From: Didymodactylos carnosus
Taxonomy: Eukaryota; Rotifera; Eurotatoria; Philodinida; Philodinidae
Assembly: GCA_905250885.1 (NCBI GenBank)
Contig: CAJNOQ010000332.1
Location: forward strand, 1 to 54,637
Length of the DNA stretch: 54,637 bases
Direction: 5' to 3'
Shown here piece by piece: positions 1-11,721 of this stretch; positions within the stretch are counted from its first letter, which is position 1, and the number at the start of each line of letters is the position of its first letter. Below the pieces are notes generated by a model. The model was not told the DNA's origin, searched no databases, and saw only the letters and a program-made list of their open reading frames with translations. Position numbers and translations under genes: made by a program.

Positions 1-1654
1 ATTTAGTCCAAACCACATATTATGACTTTAGTTCTGGTTTATGTTCAAGCAAAATAATTCTTCTGTTATATCCGAAGTTATAGAGAAAGTCAAACAGCCC
101 CGTTTTGTTCTCTGTTCCAAGGCGAAGAAATCAAATTTTTCCTAAATGGCTCAAAAACTGCGGTTAGAAAATGATGATTTTGGACAAAATCGCTAAAAGA
201 AAGAAAACCTCCTGCGACTGCTTGAACCTGTGAAGAGTCCTAAATATAGGCCGTTGATAGAGCTTTCGAGAACTATAAAATGGCCATTTTCTCTTTTTTC
301 ATATCGCAAAATGCAAGGGATTGAAATTGAAAAACCGGTCTTCTCGTTTTGAAAGTAATTGATATTGAAGCTTTCCCATATTTCCTTTATATTTTTTTAT
401 TCTTATAGTATATAAAGAAATGTTCAATATGTTTTGTGTAGAGAATTGAATGAGGTCTTTTTGAAAAAAAGATTGAGACTTGGCGATTAACCTTGATCGA
501 GATATTGAGAAAATAGTGAATGAGATAGGACGTATTATATATGTTTATAATAAGAGAAATTTACACTATTTATTATATAATGACATTTTTATTATCACAT
601 TAGACAGAAAGATCCCAGAGGACTTGAGTCTATAATAATGACCGTCAAAGCTCTGTAAGCGCAAAGCTGAGCGCAAATTTTGACATTTTTCCCCAAATGA
701 ATACTTGAAAAATGGATAACACCAAATAATTACATTACCTTACTTTATCTTACCTTTTTCATTGCAGGATTTTTCGCAATCTATTGCAATCATCTAAAAG
801 TTGTTTGTAAGATTTCAAAAGCCTCTCAGTTATAGGAATTGTCTATTACGTAATAATACTGCAACCGTTCTAGAAAAATCTTTTCAGAAAATTTATTCAA
901 TTTTCGATCTAATAAACGTCTTAAAAAACTCTAAACGAGAATCTCACTTTCGGTGTACTGTGACTTGAATATTTTTAAGACGATTGAGGAAATTATTGGA
1001 TATGTGAAGCTATTTGTATAATCATGGATATCGAGAAACTTAAATAAATCGAGATAAAATTGTTTTTGTATTCGTACAAATAGTAATTATAGCTAGATGT
1101 TTCAATTTATTTGCTAAATTTTCATCAGTAGCAGTACAAAAAATTTAAAGTATATCATTTAATTCATAATTAAAAACATAATCAAATATTAACGTGAATC
1201 AAAAACACGTTAATATTTATGATGAAAATTTAGCAAATAAATTGAAACATCTAGCTATAAAATACTATTTGTACGAATACAAAAATAATTTTATCTCGAT
1301 TTATTTAATTATCATCTATATTCGTATATAATATCTGAAGATAAAGAAATGTCCGAGAAACTTAGTGCACACAGAATATAGATGAAACCCTTTTAACGAC
1401 ACATTTGTGACTGATAAACGCCTCGTACTTTAAATCAATAAGCTGAATTCTATATGTGCATTAGTCTTCCAGAGAAACTCTCAGTAACTATGATTACTCT
1501 CAAAAGTTAACTGCTTCTTTAACTAGATGGAAATTCGTCGCTGAAAAGACTTACAGTCGGCAGTGACTAATGCTGTTTTTGCTATTTCCTAGTTGAAATA
1601 GTCATCTACTACTTTCTATATTATTTTACATTTTAGTTTGTTAATCCTAATCGA
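1..1654. other. AT-rich intergenic region
   Basis: No convincing coding exon was found on either strand. The only structure is the foldback at 1041-1307, listed separately. The last few hundred bases must hold the promoter and 5' UTR of the sulfotransferase-like gene that starts at 1655, but no distinct core promoter motif stands out. Confidence 0.6.
1041..1307. repeat. Foldback: 86-bp inverted arms with nested hairpin
   Basis: Left arm 1041-1126 and right arm 1221-1307 are nearly perfect reverse complements. The 94-bp spacer itself holds a second short palindrome (ATTAACGTG ... CACGTTAAT, about 1189-1215). No ORF lies inside. It could be a small MITE or foldback transposon, or it could form a hairpin RNA if transcribed. 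No clear target-site duplication was seen. Confidence 0.8.
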
Positions 1655-3321
1655 ATGAGTTTAAGAAGATTGGCATTCAAATTTGTTCAATTTTGCAGTC
1701 GTTCTATATGGTCAAGAACAGACTTTTTATTAGGAGTCTTATGTACGATAATTATTATCGTGGTAATCTACAACGGAACATTTAAAGAGAACAATATAAA
1801 AACACAGCCATCACTAGTAACAAGAACATATTACTCCTCCATAAAATGTACTGAAGGTGTAAATTGTGACATCGAAAAATTAACTGATTCTACGACAAGT
1901 CAAAAGTTTCATAAAAGTGATTTAATAGATATGAAAATCCATACAAAAATATTGAGTGTAATTAGAAACAATCGAACAAACTCAATCACGACGTCTCTCA
2001 ATCCTTCGAATAATTTAACATTTCTATTTTCAAATGAATCCTTTAAATTAAATTTAAACTTATCAACTTTGACTTATATGAATACTACAAACACTACAAA
2101 CACTACAAACACTACTATCAAAAAGACTCCTAAGCCTCCTTTTCTGGATCCATTCATTCCACCCAATCCTGTATATGATAAAAATAAACGATTGTCCTTT
2201 CGTGTAACAAGTTTACCAGATCTATATCGAGATCTTTTACGTCTCAAAGGATATCCGCTGAATGTTTTCTATAATCAAGTGCCAGGATGTACCACCGAAA
2301 CAATGGGATCTGTACTACGAGAACAGTCACTTACTAGAGATTTCGTCGTAAACAGTAGTGAGGTAAGCACAAGTGTGTTTACATCCTCTAACTCATCGAA
2401 ACAAGTTACTTGCAAAATCTTATCGATGATCTTCGTAAATAGTATTTTTCTTTCTGTGATAAGAAAATTTTACTCAGATGAATTGACTTTTATGTCCCGA
2501 CAGTTATTATCACGTGCTCAATTTTATAGGTTTATGCTCCATTCAATTATAATCCGGTCATGCAAGAAAACATCATCAAAGACGTTTATAATTCTTTACA
2601 ACCATCATTATATGTACGACAGGTCTATTTTATTAATTTTACAGCCTATAATAGACCACATCCAATTTGGATGAATATTATCAAAGATCCATTAGAACGA
2701 GGAATATCCAATTTTTATGCTTCACGCGCATTATGTATACAAGAAAACAAATGTTATTTAAATATAAAATATTTAAATGATACATTCAATGATTGTGTTA
2801 ATAAATATCAAGGTCAATGTTTTGTTCCTGAACAAGGTGGCAGGTATGATCATATCAAGATTTCTGTTTTTCTTAAAAATGTATTTTTATTTAAGTGGTT
2901 TGGTACCATTTTTTTGTGGACAAGATCCGCAATGTGAACAAATGAATGACTGGTCATTACAGACAGCGAAATACAATATCAATAAATATTATACTGTTGT
3001 TGGATTAGCAGAACAACTATACAAATTTTTTTTTGTCCTCGGTATGTATATTAATAGTTCAATTTAAATAAATATTTAATTTCTTTTTGAATAGAAAAAC
3101 TATTACCGCGGTACTTCAAAAATATTCGATTGTTGTATATGAACAAGACTATGTCTCGCTCAAAAAAGATTGATAATTCAACGTTGGAGGTCATGCCAAG
3201 TAACAGTTCAATGAAAATGTTGCTACAGTCTTTAAAAAATGAATATAGTTTATATTATTATGTTCGAAGACGATTTAATAGACAATACAGACAAATTTTG
3301 GAATTAGAAAAAGAGCGTTGA
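1655..3321 (+). CDS. Uronyl/heparan-sulfate 2-O-sulfotransferase-like Golgi protein, active-site residues altered
   Basis: Four exons give 464 aa: 1655-2362, 2530-2843, 2896-3041, 3095-3321; introns of 167, 52 and 53 bp keep phase. Family members move sulfate from PAPS to uronic acid in glycosaminoglycans in the Golgi. The protein has a short basic N-tail, one membrane anchor (about residues 23-41), a Thr/Asn-rich stem with an NTT repeat (about 140-155), then the sulfotransferase domain from about 200 to the end. Family landmarks include FYNQVPGC (205-212), NIIKDPLERGISN (285-297), PFFCGQ, and LLPRYFKN near the C-terminus, an order matching vertebrate UST. Odd: the Lys of the PAPS 5'-phosphosulfate loop is Gly211, and the catalytic His position of the RHV-type motif is Gln267 (RQVYF). 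It may be non-catalytic. An AATAAA lies at 3717-3722. The family is clear; the activity is doubtful. Confidence 0.88.
2080..2115 (+). repeat. In-frame trinucleotide-like repeat encoding NTT units
   Basis: Roughly four copies of a 9-bp unit (ACTACAAAC) lie inside exon 1 of the sulfotransferase-like gene and encode Asn-Thr-Thr. They fall in the stem between the membrane anchor and the catalytic domain. Each NTT is a potential N-glycosylation sequon. Copy number is likely to vary between alleles. Confidence 0.75.
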
Positions 3322-3716
3322 ATAATAGCTGCAAACAGTTGATGATATAATTGTATCGTGAGCAAAATTTGGAATATATCAAGATTTTCGAAAATTGTCC
3401 TGATATTTTTCAATAGTCCAGCACCAACTAGTAGCAGAACTTTGCTAGTTGCAAGAAGAGATTTTTACTAAATCTCATTTAACACATCCTGCATTTAGCT
3501 CATATTATCGATTACGAAACCCAGCTCCTCCAAGAAGATAAACAGGTCACCGTGCATACCTGGAGACGAGTATAAAACGATTTTAATTTGACAGCTTGAG
3601 CGTCAAGCTGGTTATTTTTAGCTAGTCAATTCTTTCAGAGAATGTATCTTTGTCTAGGTTTTATTCATGTATTAATTAGTTTTTCTGATTAATATAGGAT
3701 ACAATTATGTGTAAGA

Positions 3717-3722
3717 AATAAA
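3717..3722 (+). terminator. AATAAA polyadenylation signal
   Basis: First canonical AATAAA found downstream of the sulfotransferase-like stop at 3321. It would give a 3' UTR of about 400 nt. The convergent Cys-rich gene ends nearby at 3826 on the other strand, so the two transcripts would be nearly tail to tail. Confidence 0.4.
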
Positions 3723-3825
3723 GAGAGAAAAATAAATGTCATGAAATCTTCAGAATTATCCATTTCCGGGCATATTAGAATCCAAATCTACACGTGTTTT
3801 ACAATAGCAACAACAAATCCGAGTC

Positions 3826-4092
3826 TTATTCCCATTTTTCCTGTGACGTTTTTCTGAGTTTGATTTCTTCATTAGTACTAAGAAACTGACAATATTCTGC
3901 ATATAAACAGATATCTTTCGGAGGACAATTAAAACATTTGACACCATCCCTCGGCGGTTTTGTCCATAACGGGACTTTACAGCCCCATGATTTCGATTTA
4001 GTACACGGCGGACAATTAAATTTCTTAATGTCCTCACAATCTTCAACTGATTTTTCTAATTTACTTATCATCTTATCATTTTTACCAGACAT
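3826..4092 (-). CDS. Small Cys-rich orphan protein
   Basis: A single open exon of 88 codons starts at an ATG at 4092 and ends in TAA at 3826. The product is hydrophilic, with no signal peptide or membrane segment. It carries two related cysteine segments, FNCPPC (about residues 26-31) and CFNCPP (about 53-58), each followed by a further Cys (GCK and CLYAEYC). That suggests an internal duplication and possibly metal or disulfide binding. An overlapping frame (3756-4046) lacks this regularity and was discarded. No family was recognised. It lies between the sulfotransferase-like gene and the divergent ZC2HC1 gene, so the interval 4093-4507 could serve as a shared bidirectional promoter. Whether it is a real gene is moderately likely. 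Confidence 0.5.
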   Translation of the reverse strand: MSGKNDKMISKLEKSVEDCEDIKKFNCPPCTKSKSWGCKVPLWTKPPRDGVKCFNCPPKDICLYAEYCQFLSTNEEIKLRKTSQEKWE

Positions 4093-4507
4093 TTTTTTTC
4101 CAGTCGAAGATAATGAAAGAGAAAAATTAATTAAGCATTCAGTTCGAAATAAGTAAAATAAAACATCATAATCAAATGTTTGGCTATTTTAAAGAACTCC
4201 ATGGCAATACGATAATGTAAGAGCGCTAGTGATGATGAGTCATGAAATCCATTCTACGTCTATCAAAATGAACGAGCGGTATTGCGCGACCTCTATCCCA
4301 CATTTGTTAAAAAAATAATTTTGTTCACTTAGAATAAAAAATTTAAAAAGAATATTCCTTGAAACATTCAATTCTTTTCATTAAAAATCTCGCTTTCTGT
4401 ACATATCTTTATAGTTTACCAGGCCTTTTTATATCTTCGTTATTTTATGCCTAATTCCGTAAAACAGAACAAAACAAATGTAAAAGAGTCTTTCGCTATG
4501 TTACAAC

Positions 4508-6382
4508 ATGGACGACGAAAACGGTATGACTGTCTTGAAAAAAACCAGCTGTGCAATTGTAAAAATAAATATTAAAATAACGTTGATTTCAATATTTTAA
4601 CTGGTAAAGATTAACAAGTTTTATGATAATTCATTTTAGCATATCCAGATAATCCCGTACGATTGTTTCCGTGTTCAAATTGTGGACGGAATTTCAATCC
4701 CGAATCATTAGTAAGGATTTAGTCTAAATTAAATGGAAACTTGAAGTAATAGTGTGTTTTAGAGAAAACATCAACCAATATGTAAAAAAGTGGTACAAAA
4801 ACAACGAAAAATATTTGATGCTGGTAGACAGAGAGCACGAGATACAGATATTCCATATGCAGCAACAAAAGAAACTACACAGGTATATATCATACCCCTC
4901 TTTCTTAAAAATAATTTTTTCTACGTAATTATCTAAAAGCATTGGTTCAGTAGTTCTGATTGAATATTCTTTTTCTATCATAGATTTATCAAGGTGTTAT
5001 TAAGCCGCAAGAGAAAGAGGTATTTCTTTAAGTAGTTTATCTTATATCAGTTTTTTTGTCGATGAGCATTTTATTTTAGAAAAAAGGAAATTGGCGTGAA
5101 CTTCATCATCAACTAGTGAGAACAATTCGTGAAGCTCGAAATGTCACACATGCCATTGAAACCGGCGCACCGATGCCAAAAACGACACCCAGTAGTGTGC
5201 CATCAGGTCTGAAGACGGTTTTGCTAATGTTTTCGTAGAAATAATTGCGAATATTTGTATTTCTATAGATTATGTTCAATGTCAATATTGTCAACGGAAT
5301 TTTAACAAACATTCAGCTGTTCGACATATACCATTGTAAATGCGGTATTATTTGTGTTAAAAACTCATCGAATAATTAATTTCAAAATAATTGTTGAAAT
5401 ATTTCTTTCTGTTTTTTCAAGTTGTGAAACGCAGTTTAAACGAAAACACATGCAACAAACAGCGAATATTAGAGGTGGTGCTCAGATACTAGGAAGGGTA
5501 AGTTACATACTTAGTCATGATAATTTTTATCAAATTTTTGTTGTTTTGATATTTTTAGCAACATTCTCATACGCAACAAGGTGAGTTAACTGATATATTA
5601 CAACTTAATAAGCACACTATTCATTATTAGAGATGCACTGGTCTCGATTCTTATCGACTACAGTCAGAAATAGTGCCGATTTCTATTGATTCTGATGAGT
5701 TCTTTACAAGAACCGCTCTGAACTGATACATGTGCTACTTGTTCTTGGTATCTTAGATAATAATGCTCATGACATAAATTATAAACCACCACAAATCAAT
5801 TCTGCTCCAACAACACTAGCCTATCGACGACCAGTGCGATACACTAACAGCGGGTAAGTTCAACTTACACTCACTTTCATATCAAAATATCACCATTAAC
5901 TGTTGTTCAACTAGGCTAAAAGAAGAGAGTCGAAGACCACCGTTAAATCCAAATATGTTTAAAAAAGGAACTGTTGAGGTATAGTAAATATGTCCCGTCC
6001 CAACATAAGTTTCCGAACGCTCTTTTTGCTTGTATAGAAATATGGTCGAAATTCCAAAACTCAAAGTGCAACAGTGACTCATTTAATGAGAACAGGCCGA
6101 ACGACAGAGAACGATGATTTAAATGTTCAAGCCAGACAACGTAGTGGGGGTAGTACTAGTAATGATTCCCCGATGGTAAATCGTCGAATAACAAACCGTT
6201 CACCAAGTCCAGCTCGTCAGCAAAACTCACAGGTCAATGGTTATGCGACACGAGCAAGACCGAAAGGTGTTAATACAGTGGCCGCGACACCAGCGAAACA
6301 TTGTCATGAATGTGGCACAGAATATGTTGTTGACTGGGCTAAATTTTGCTGTGAATGTGGAGAAAAACGAATAGGTTTGTGA
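4508..6382 (+). CDS. ZC2HC1: Zinc finger C2HC domain-containing protein 1 (ZC2HC1 family)
   Basis: Eleven exons give 346 aa: 4508-4523, 4640-4710, 4763-4882, 4984-5019, 5080-5206, 5269-5335, 5422-5497, 5559-5580, 5757-5853, 5915-5978, 6038-6382. All junctions are GT-AG and keep frame. Two C2HC fingers are visible: C17-x2-C20 ... H32-x3-C36, followed by the family's basic KQRKIFDAGRQR stretch, and C128-x2-C131 ... H143-x3-C147 with RHIPFC. The middle is Pro/Ser-rich and disordered. The C-terminus is a small zinc-ribbon-like module (CHEC at 321-324, CCEC at 336-339), also typical of ZC2HC1A. Length is close to the vertebrate 325 aa. The first exon codes for only five residues. The molecular function of the family is poorly known; the finger pair suggests nucleic-acid or protein binding. 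The identification is firm, the choice among paralogues A/B/C is not. Confidence 0.93.
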
Positions 6383-6553
6383 TAGTTCCTTTCTTCTTTT
6401 TTCGCAGTACTTCAGCTTGTTTTAAAAATCATACAAATTTGTCGTAATTATGTTGATTTCTTTTTCTTTATATACTTGTATAAATTGCTTATGAGCCTAT
6501 TGTTTTCATTCTTTTGTTCTTTTTTTCTTTATGTTGTTTTGAATATTTTAAAA

Positions 6554-6559
6554 AATAAA
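6554..6559 (+). terminator. AATAAA polyadenylation signal of the ZC2HC1 gene
   Basis: AATAAA lies about 170 bp after the ZC2HC1 stop codon, in a T-rich tract that then becomes non-coding. This is the best candidate 3' end signal for that gene. Confidence 0.5.
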
Positions 6560-9500
6560 TTATTAATCCAACACAGAAAACGCTACTAAAGTTTACGTCT
6601 GATCCTAATCTTTCCATTATGACTAAAACTTAAACTGTCTGCTTTGAGTGATAGATAGTAGAAAAGAATTATCCATGTCAGATCGCCATATACTAGTATA
6701 GTGTCATCGACACCCTAAGCGATCGTGAACTACTGACAGGAGTAAGTGTGTCAGGCTTCTGTAACTCTAAGAATAATTCTATTTTTTTCAAATTTTTTTG
6801 TGTAATATCAAAGAAGATACACCACAGTACGTAATCAGCTGTCATCAGTTCTACTATCAACAGATGATGACACTGAGTAAAGCTCGCGCGTCGCTCCCGA
6901 TCCATGTACTTAGAGCGTAAAATTCTGCATCTTTTGACTGTAAAATAAGTTATCAGATATTGAACATAAATTTGATATAACGTAGGAAAACTTTCTAAAA
7001 CGAGAGCTTTTCGAATTTCTGATGTCGTCCCTGTAATTTTAATTGGATGGTCAAATAAGTGATGCTATTTTGTAGAAATGACATTCTCTATTTTTCGAGA
7101 GTAAGAATTTTTCTGATAGCGGTTTTAGATTGAAAAGATCATCAGAAAACGTTTATTGGGAAAGTAAACTGTTTACTGATTGTTTCGATCACGATCAAAA
7201 CAGTAGATTCGACACAATAAAGAATGGTTCATTTTGGTTATTTACACAGTTCAACATTCATCAAAACTAAAGAATTTACCAAAAAACGTGAAAACCTAAG
7301 AAAAGTATACATGGCATTACAAAACTGAGTTTCTTAAAAATAATATCGAAAAAATAAAATATTTGGACTGATCTAAATGAAAGTAACCTTCAACTGACAT
7401 GTGAGAGACCCCGACATTAGATACTTTTGAATATGACTTTTTCCGATCAGGACAATGGAATGATTGTTCGGGATGTGGGTGGTGGCCAATCTTTCAGCTA
7501 TAAGTGATGTGCTTTGTTCAATTGTCGGGCTCACTCATATGTCGGTTAATCAAAATATTATCGTTATATGATAATAAATATTTATGCATCTAATAAGGAT
7601 TTTTTGTGTACAGCAGAAGAGACTAGCATCAGACTTTATAAGTATCCGTTCAGTTATCACAACAATTATTAAAAGTTTACATTATGAAAAAATTCTTTTG
7701 TGATCTTTTCAAAAACCCTTTAAAAGGGTTTTTGCTCGAAAAGCTGAAAATTTCAGCTTTTCGAGTTAAGAAAATTTTGGTGGGAGTGTAGAAGCAGGTA
7801 CGAAACGGTGTATAAAAGCATGGAATCGTTTCTCATTGCGTTTTGCAGTCTCGAACATAGTTCCATAGCTGTGAAAAGAAATTTCGACATAATCACGGCC
7901 GTTTTACTACGTGCGCTAAGAAAAGAGCAAAAAAGGTAAAGCTTAAAGATTATTTTGTGTCATAGCAACATCGTTGACAAATTTCATGAAATCAGCTGTA
8001 AAATATTCTGAAATTGAAATTTCGATCCCGACAATAGTCAAAATTATTACTTACCTGTCCAGTTCTAAAAAAAATGCTTTTTAATTTATAGAAAATTCGT
8101 AATATCAAGATTTTTGTTGAAAAATTCAATGTAAACAATAAAAAGGAGGAAATAAACATATCCTTTCCATCTCTTTATCTTTGCTAACAAAAGTCCTCCG
8201 TTGTCTGATGCTTCTTTTATTTGTCTTTATCGGTTTATTTGAGTTTCACTTTAGAATGTGTTTGTCATCATAGTTAACATTTTCCAAGTCCACATTTAAC
8301 GTCTTCCACAAATATCAACTAAAAATATTGATGTTAAATTCTATATCTAAATAGTGCTGTATCTAACTAAAAAGTATCTTGTATTCATGTTTTAGATTGA
8401 AAGAAATATTTCTTGTTAGAATATGTTTATCAACGTTTTGAACGAAGAGACCCGTAATCGGATTATCTGAAAAATTTGACAAAAATCTATGTTTGTTATC
8501 GACACAGATTAATCAATTTCATGTATATTTCTTATTACTTTTTATTATCTATATAATAAAGATATTGTTTTTCTTTATTTTCAGTTTTCGATTAAACATT
8601 GAAATTGTAAAGTTATCTCTAGTTGCAAATTCTTGCTTTTGATAAATGAATCTAATGCAAATCAATTTAAAGAATTACAAAATAGAATGCTAATCAAAAA
8701 TACTTTTAATCGTGAGCATAACAATAATAGATTACGGTAGTACAAAGAACTGAAACAATTTGTCCTTCAAAAAACCAGACAATATTTTGTTTTTTCATAA
8801 TAGTTGTGTGTAATGTCAGACCAAATCTTTCTCATCAGTGGTTAATCTCTGTTTGTCTGTTCGTAGTATAGTCTCCCAAATTATGATTTAATTCGAAGAG
8901 CAAAAACCGTTACAAAAATATGTTCAATAATAAAACGAGATAAAATAAAACATAATTAACCTAAATGCAGTATAAAAATGTATAATATAAAATGCAGTAT
9001 AAAAAACAAAAATCATTCAGAGTTTAAACCATGTGGATATTTCCTTGAACATTTCATATGGATGTTTATTCACATTGAAAATCTAAACATAGAGTTTTTA
9101 ATTTTATGTATCGTATCAAAAATAGAATACAAATATTAGTTTACCGATAAGAGTTCAAGTGAACTTATTTCAGATTGAACATTCTGAACGTGACCACGTG
9201 GAATAATTCGAAAATAAACTGGTGGTATGCCACTCTCATCATGTGATAATGGGGGTAAATAAAGACATGATGAAAAACTGTACTGTTTTAGACGATGAAA
9301 ATAACCTAAAAGTAAGATATCTTTACGGATGATACAACATACTCAATTCTCCTCTCTCTTTTCACTTTGTTAGCAAATATGGAGCAAAAGTCTGATCAAG
9401 TTCGAATTCTCATTAGAGAGAGAGTGTATCGAAAATCTTCTATAAATTTTGTGAAAAACAAAGTTTTTATCTGTATACATTACGACTTTTACGAAAACTT

Positions 9501-10952
9501 CATATTAATCTCGCTTAGAGTTTTACCATAGATATTTTCTGAAAATATGAAAAAAAAAATGGTAAAAAACCTGTATAAAACATCGATTTCTTATATCGAA
9601 AACATTATACCTCTTATTATTAATCATTATAAAGAAAAGTCAGAAATAAAAAAGCTTTTCATTCTGAGTTATCGTTTCAACTATCTGTAGTAAAATTGTG
9701 AGCATGATCGGATAAAGTTTTCGAGGAGTTGTATTGTACACAGATGAAAAATTTGTTTTTCATATAATCTATAGAAGAATATGTCAAAAAATTTTAGGCA
9801 AAAATACATCGATTTTCTTTTTCAATATACACTCTCTGGCAAAAATTTGAACTTCATTCGACTTTCACTTCATCGTTATCAATAAGATAAAAAAAGAGAT
9901 AGAGTACTCGTAAGATATGATTACCTTGAATAATTTGATAAATTACTGTAACTATTCGTTCATCAAAATTTTCTGCTAATAAAATTATATCATATTCCTT
10001 TTTTGATGTCTAAATATGAAAAAAATACGATCATAATAATATGATTTAAAATTTAGTTTACTTTTATCATTCTAAATTATTATGTTCATGCAATTTTTAT
10101 TTGGTTACAAATCAAAAATCTTTTAACAATATTAGCTAGAAGTTTTCGAAAATTGACTATTAAACTTAAATTAATTTGATTGTATGAAAAATCTAATATA
10201 ACAAAAGATTTTTAACAAAAATTAGCATTAAATATTTCAATCTTTCAACTTTTATTTTAATAGAAAAATGACTTTTGCCTCTAAGACAATGATCGAAATA
10301 TTATAATGATTAGCAGAATAATAAGTGATTAGTTTATATACGCTTATAGTTCTCAAAGTTGATTATAAATATAAGATTATTTCTTATTTATCGGTTTTAT
10401 ATTGAAAAATAGTTTGAAATACTATTTATTTATTTTATTGTCTATATTTTCAAAATAAACTCAATTGACTATGAAAAAATTTCTCATATTGAATAGTAGT
10501 ACAATACACAATAAATGAATTAAAAAAATACAAAACAGATGTTCCAATTTCACCAAGAACCAAAAATAATGTCTAATGATTGACAGCTATAATTTATATA
10601 AGTAACACATTATTATTGAGTAGTTTTTGTTTTTTCTGCTTCAAACATACACATTCTCCAACATAATAATAATAATATACATTAGGACAAATAAGATGTC
10701 TGACACATACATTATTGACAAAGTATAGACAGAATAAATCTCAAGAGGCGAGAAATAAAGTGGTAGTTCTTTCTCCCTTTACAGAACAATAATAATATAG
10801 AATGATAGTGAATCAGAAGAATATTACGATAAATTTATTTCGTATAATAGAGAATAAGATATTATTATCTCAACAATATTGGTTATAATAAAGAAGAATT
10901 ATATGTATGTAAAATTTGTCCTTCAAATATATTTTTATCGATAAAATATAAT
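6560..10952. other. Long AT-rich intergenic region
   Basis: About 4.4 kb with no exon that combines an open frame, splice signals and family similarity. It contains a tight pair of hairpins at 7710-7765 and otherwise only homopolymer-rich sequence. The stretch 7810-7816 (TATAAAA) resembles a TATA box, but no gene follows it convincingly. Confidence 0.6.
7710..7765. repeat. Two adjacent perfect hairpins
   Basis: The first palindrome (about 7710-7733) pairs CAAAAACCCTTT with AAAGGGTTTTTG. The second (7735-7765) pairs CTCGAAAAGCTGAAA with its reverse complement with almost no loop. The two lie back to back. They could form a cruciform, act as a 3' end structure, or be the fused ends of a small mobile element. 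Confidence 0.75.
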
Positions 10953-11362
10953 ATGAATGAATATCAAGATATAAATACACTACCAACAACGACAACAACA
11001 ATAGCAACAACATCACCATTATTTAGTAGTGATTTTGAAGAACGAACAAACGATAATATAATTAAAATATATGATTTATTAGTAAGTACAATAGCAATCA
11101 CTTTCTTATTGATTCATTTTTAGTTCTAAATGTTTTTTTAAAGTAGATTATAAGGAGAAAAAATTTCGATATCTGTTTTTATTATCTGAATATTATTTAT
11201 TTATTTCAGTTTCGAATGAAACAAGACGATATTTATTTAACTGAACAATTCACACAAATTTACAATGATATTTGTCATTTACGACAAATTTTTGAATGTT
11301 CAACAATACATTGTCGTGATAAACGTGCTGAAAGTGAACCAAATATTATTGATAGGCAATAA
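10953..11362 (+). CDS. Small two-exon helical protein, weakly FAM167-like
   Basis: Exon 1 is 10953-11081 and exon 2 is 11210-11362. The intron (GTAAGT ... TTTCAG, 128 bp) is phase 0, and the product is 93 aa. The first 30 residues are a Thr-rich disordered leader. Residues about 38-70 form one amphipathic helix (LLFRMKQDDIYLTEQF ... ICHLRQIF). This spacing of Leu, Met-x-x-x-Asp and Leu-Arg resembles the C-terminal helix of vertebrate FAM167 proteins, but the similarity is faint and the rest of that family is missing. The stop is followed by the convergent HIT-like gene, only about 360 bp away. That it is a gene is supported by the clean splice; its function is unknown. Confidence 0.55.
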
Positions 11363-11721
11363 AACAGACAAAAAATTCGGTATTAGACCGACAAATAAGT
11401 AAAATTGTGTGATTATCTTACCGGTGTAACACAGTTATCATATAGATTAATATTCTTGTTTTATTTTTTAACCGATTATTATTTTTCTTTTTTTTTTATC
11501 TCTCTACTTTTGGTATTGAAAAATTATTTTTAAAGAAGTGATGATGGTTATAAACCTTATAAAAAAAAACGATAGTTATTTAAGACTTATGCATAAAAAT
11601 AAACTTTAAACATGTAGTAATATCAAATTCCAAATAAATTTGCTCTTTGAACATTTTACACGGTATTTTTTTTTTTTGTTTGTCTTCATTTTTTTTGATC
11701 TTTTATCATAAAAATGAGTGA

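Noticed and set aside
7810..7830. TATAAAA box suggesting a promoter
   Set aside because: No coding sequence follows within several kilobases, and such words are frequent in AT-rich DNA.
8021..8040. TTCGATCCCGA resembling a tRNA T-loop
   Set aside because: No matching acceptor stem, D-arm or anticodon arm could be folded around it. No tRNA was found anywhere in the window.
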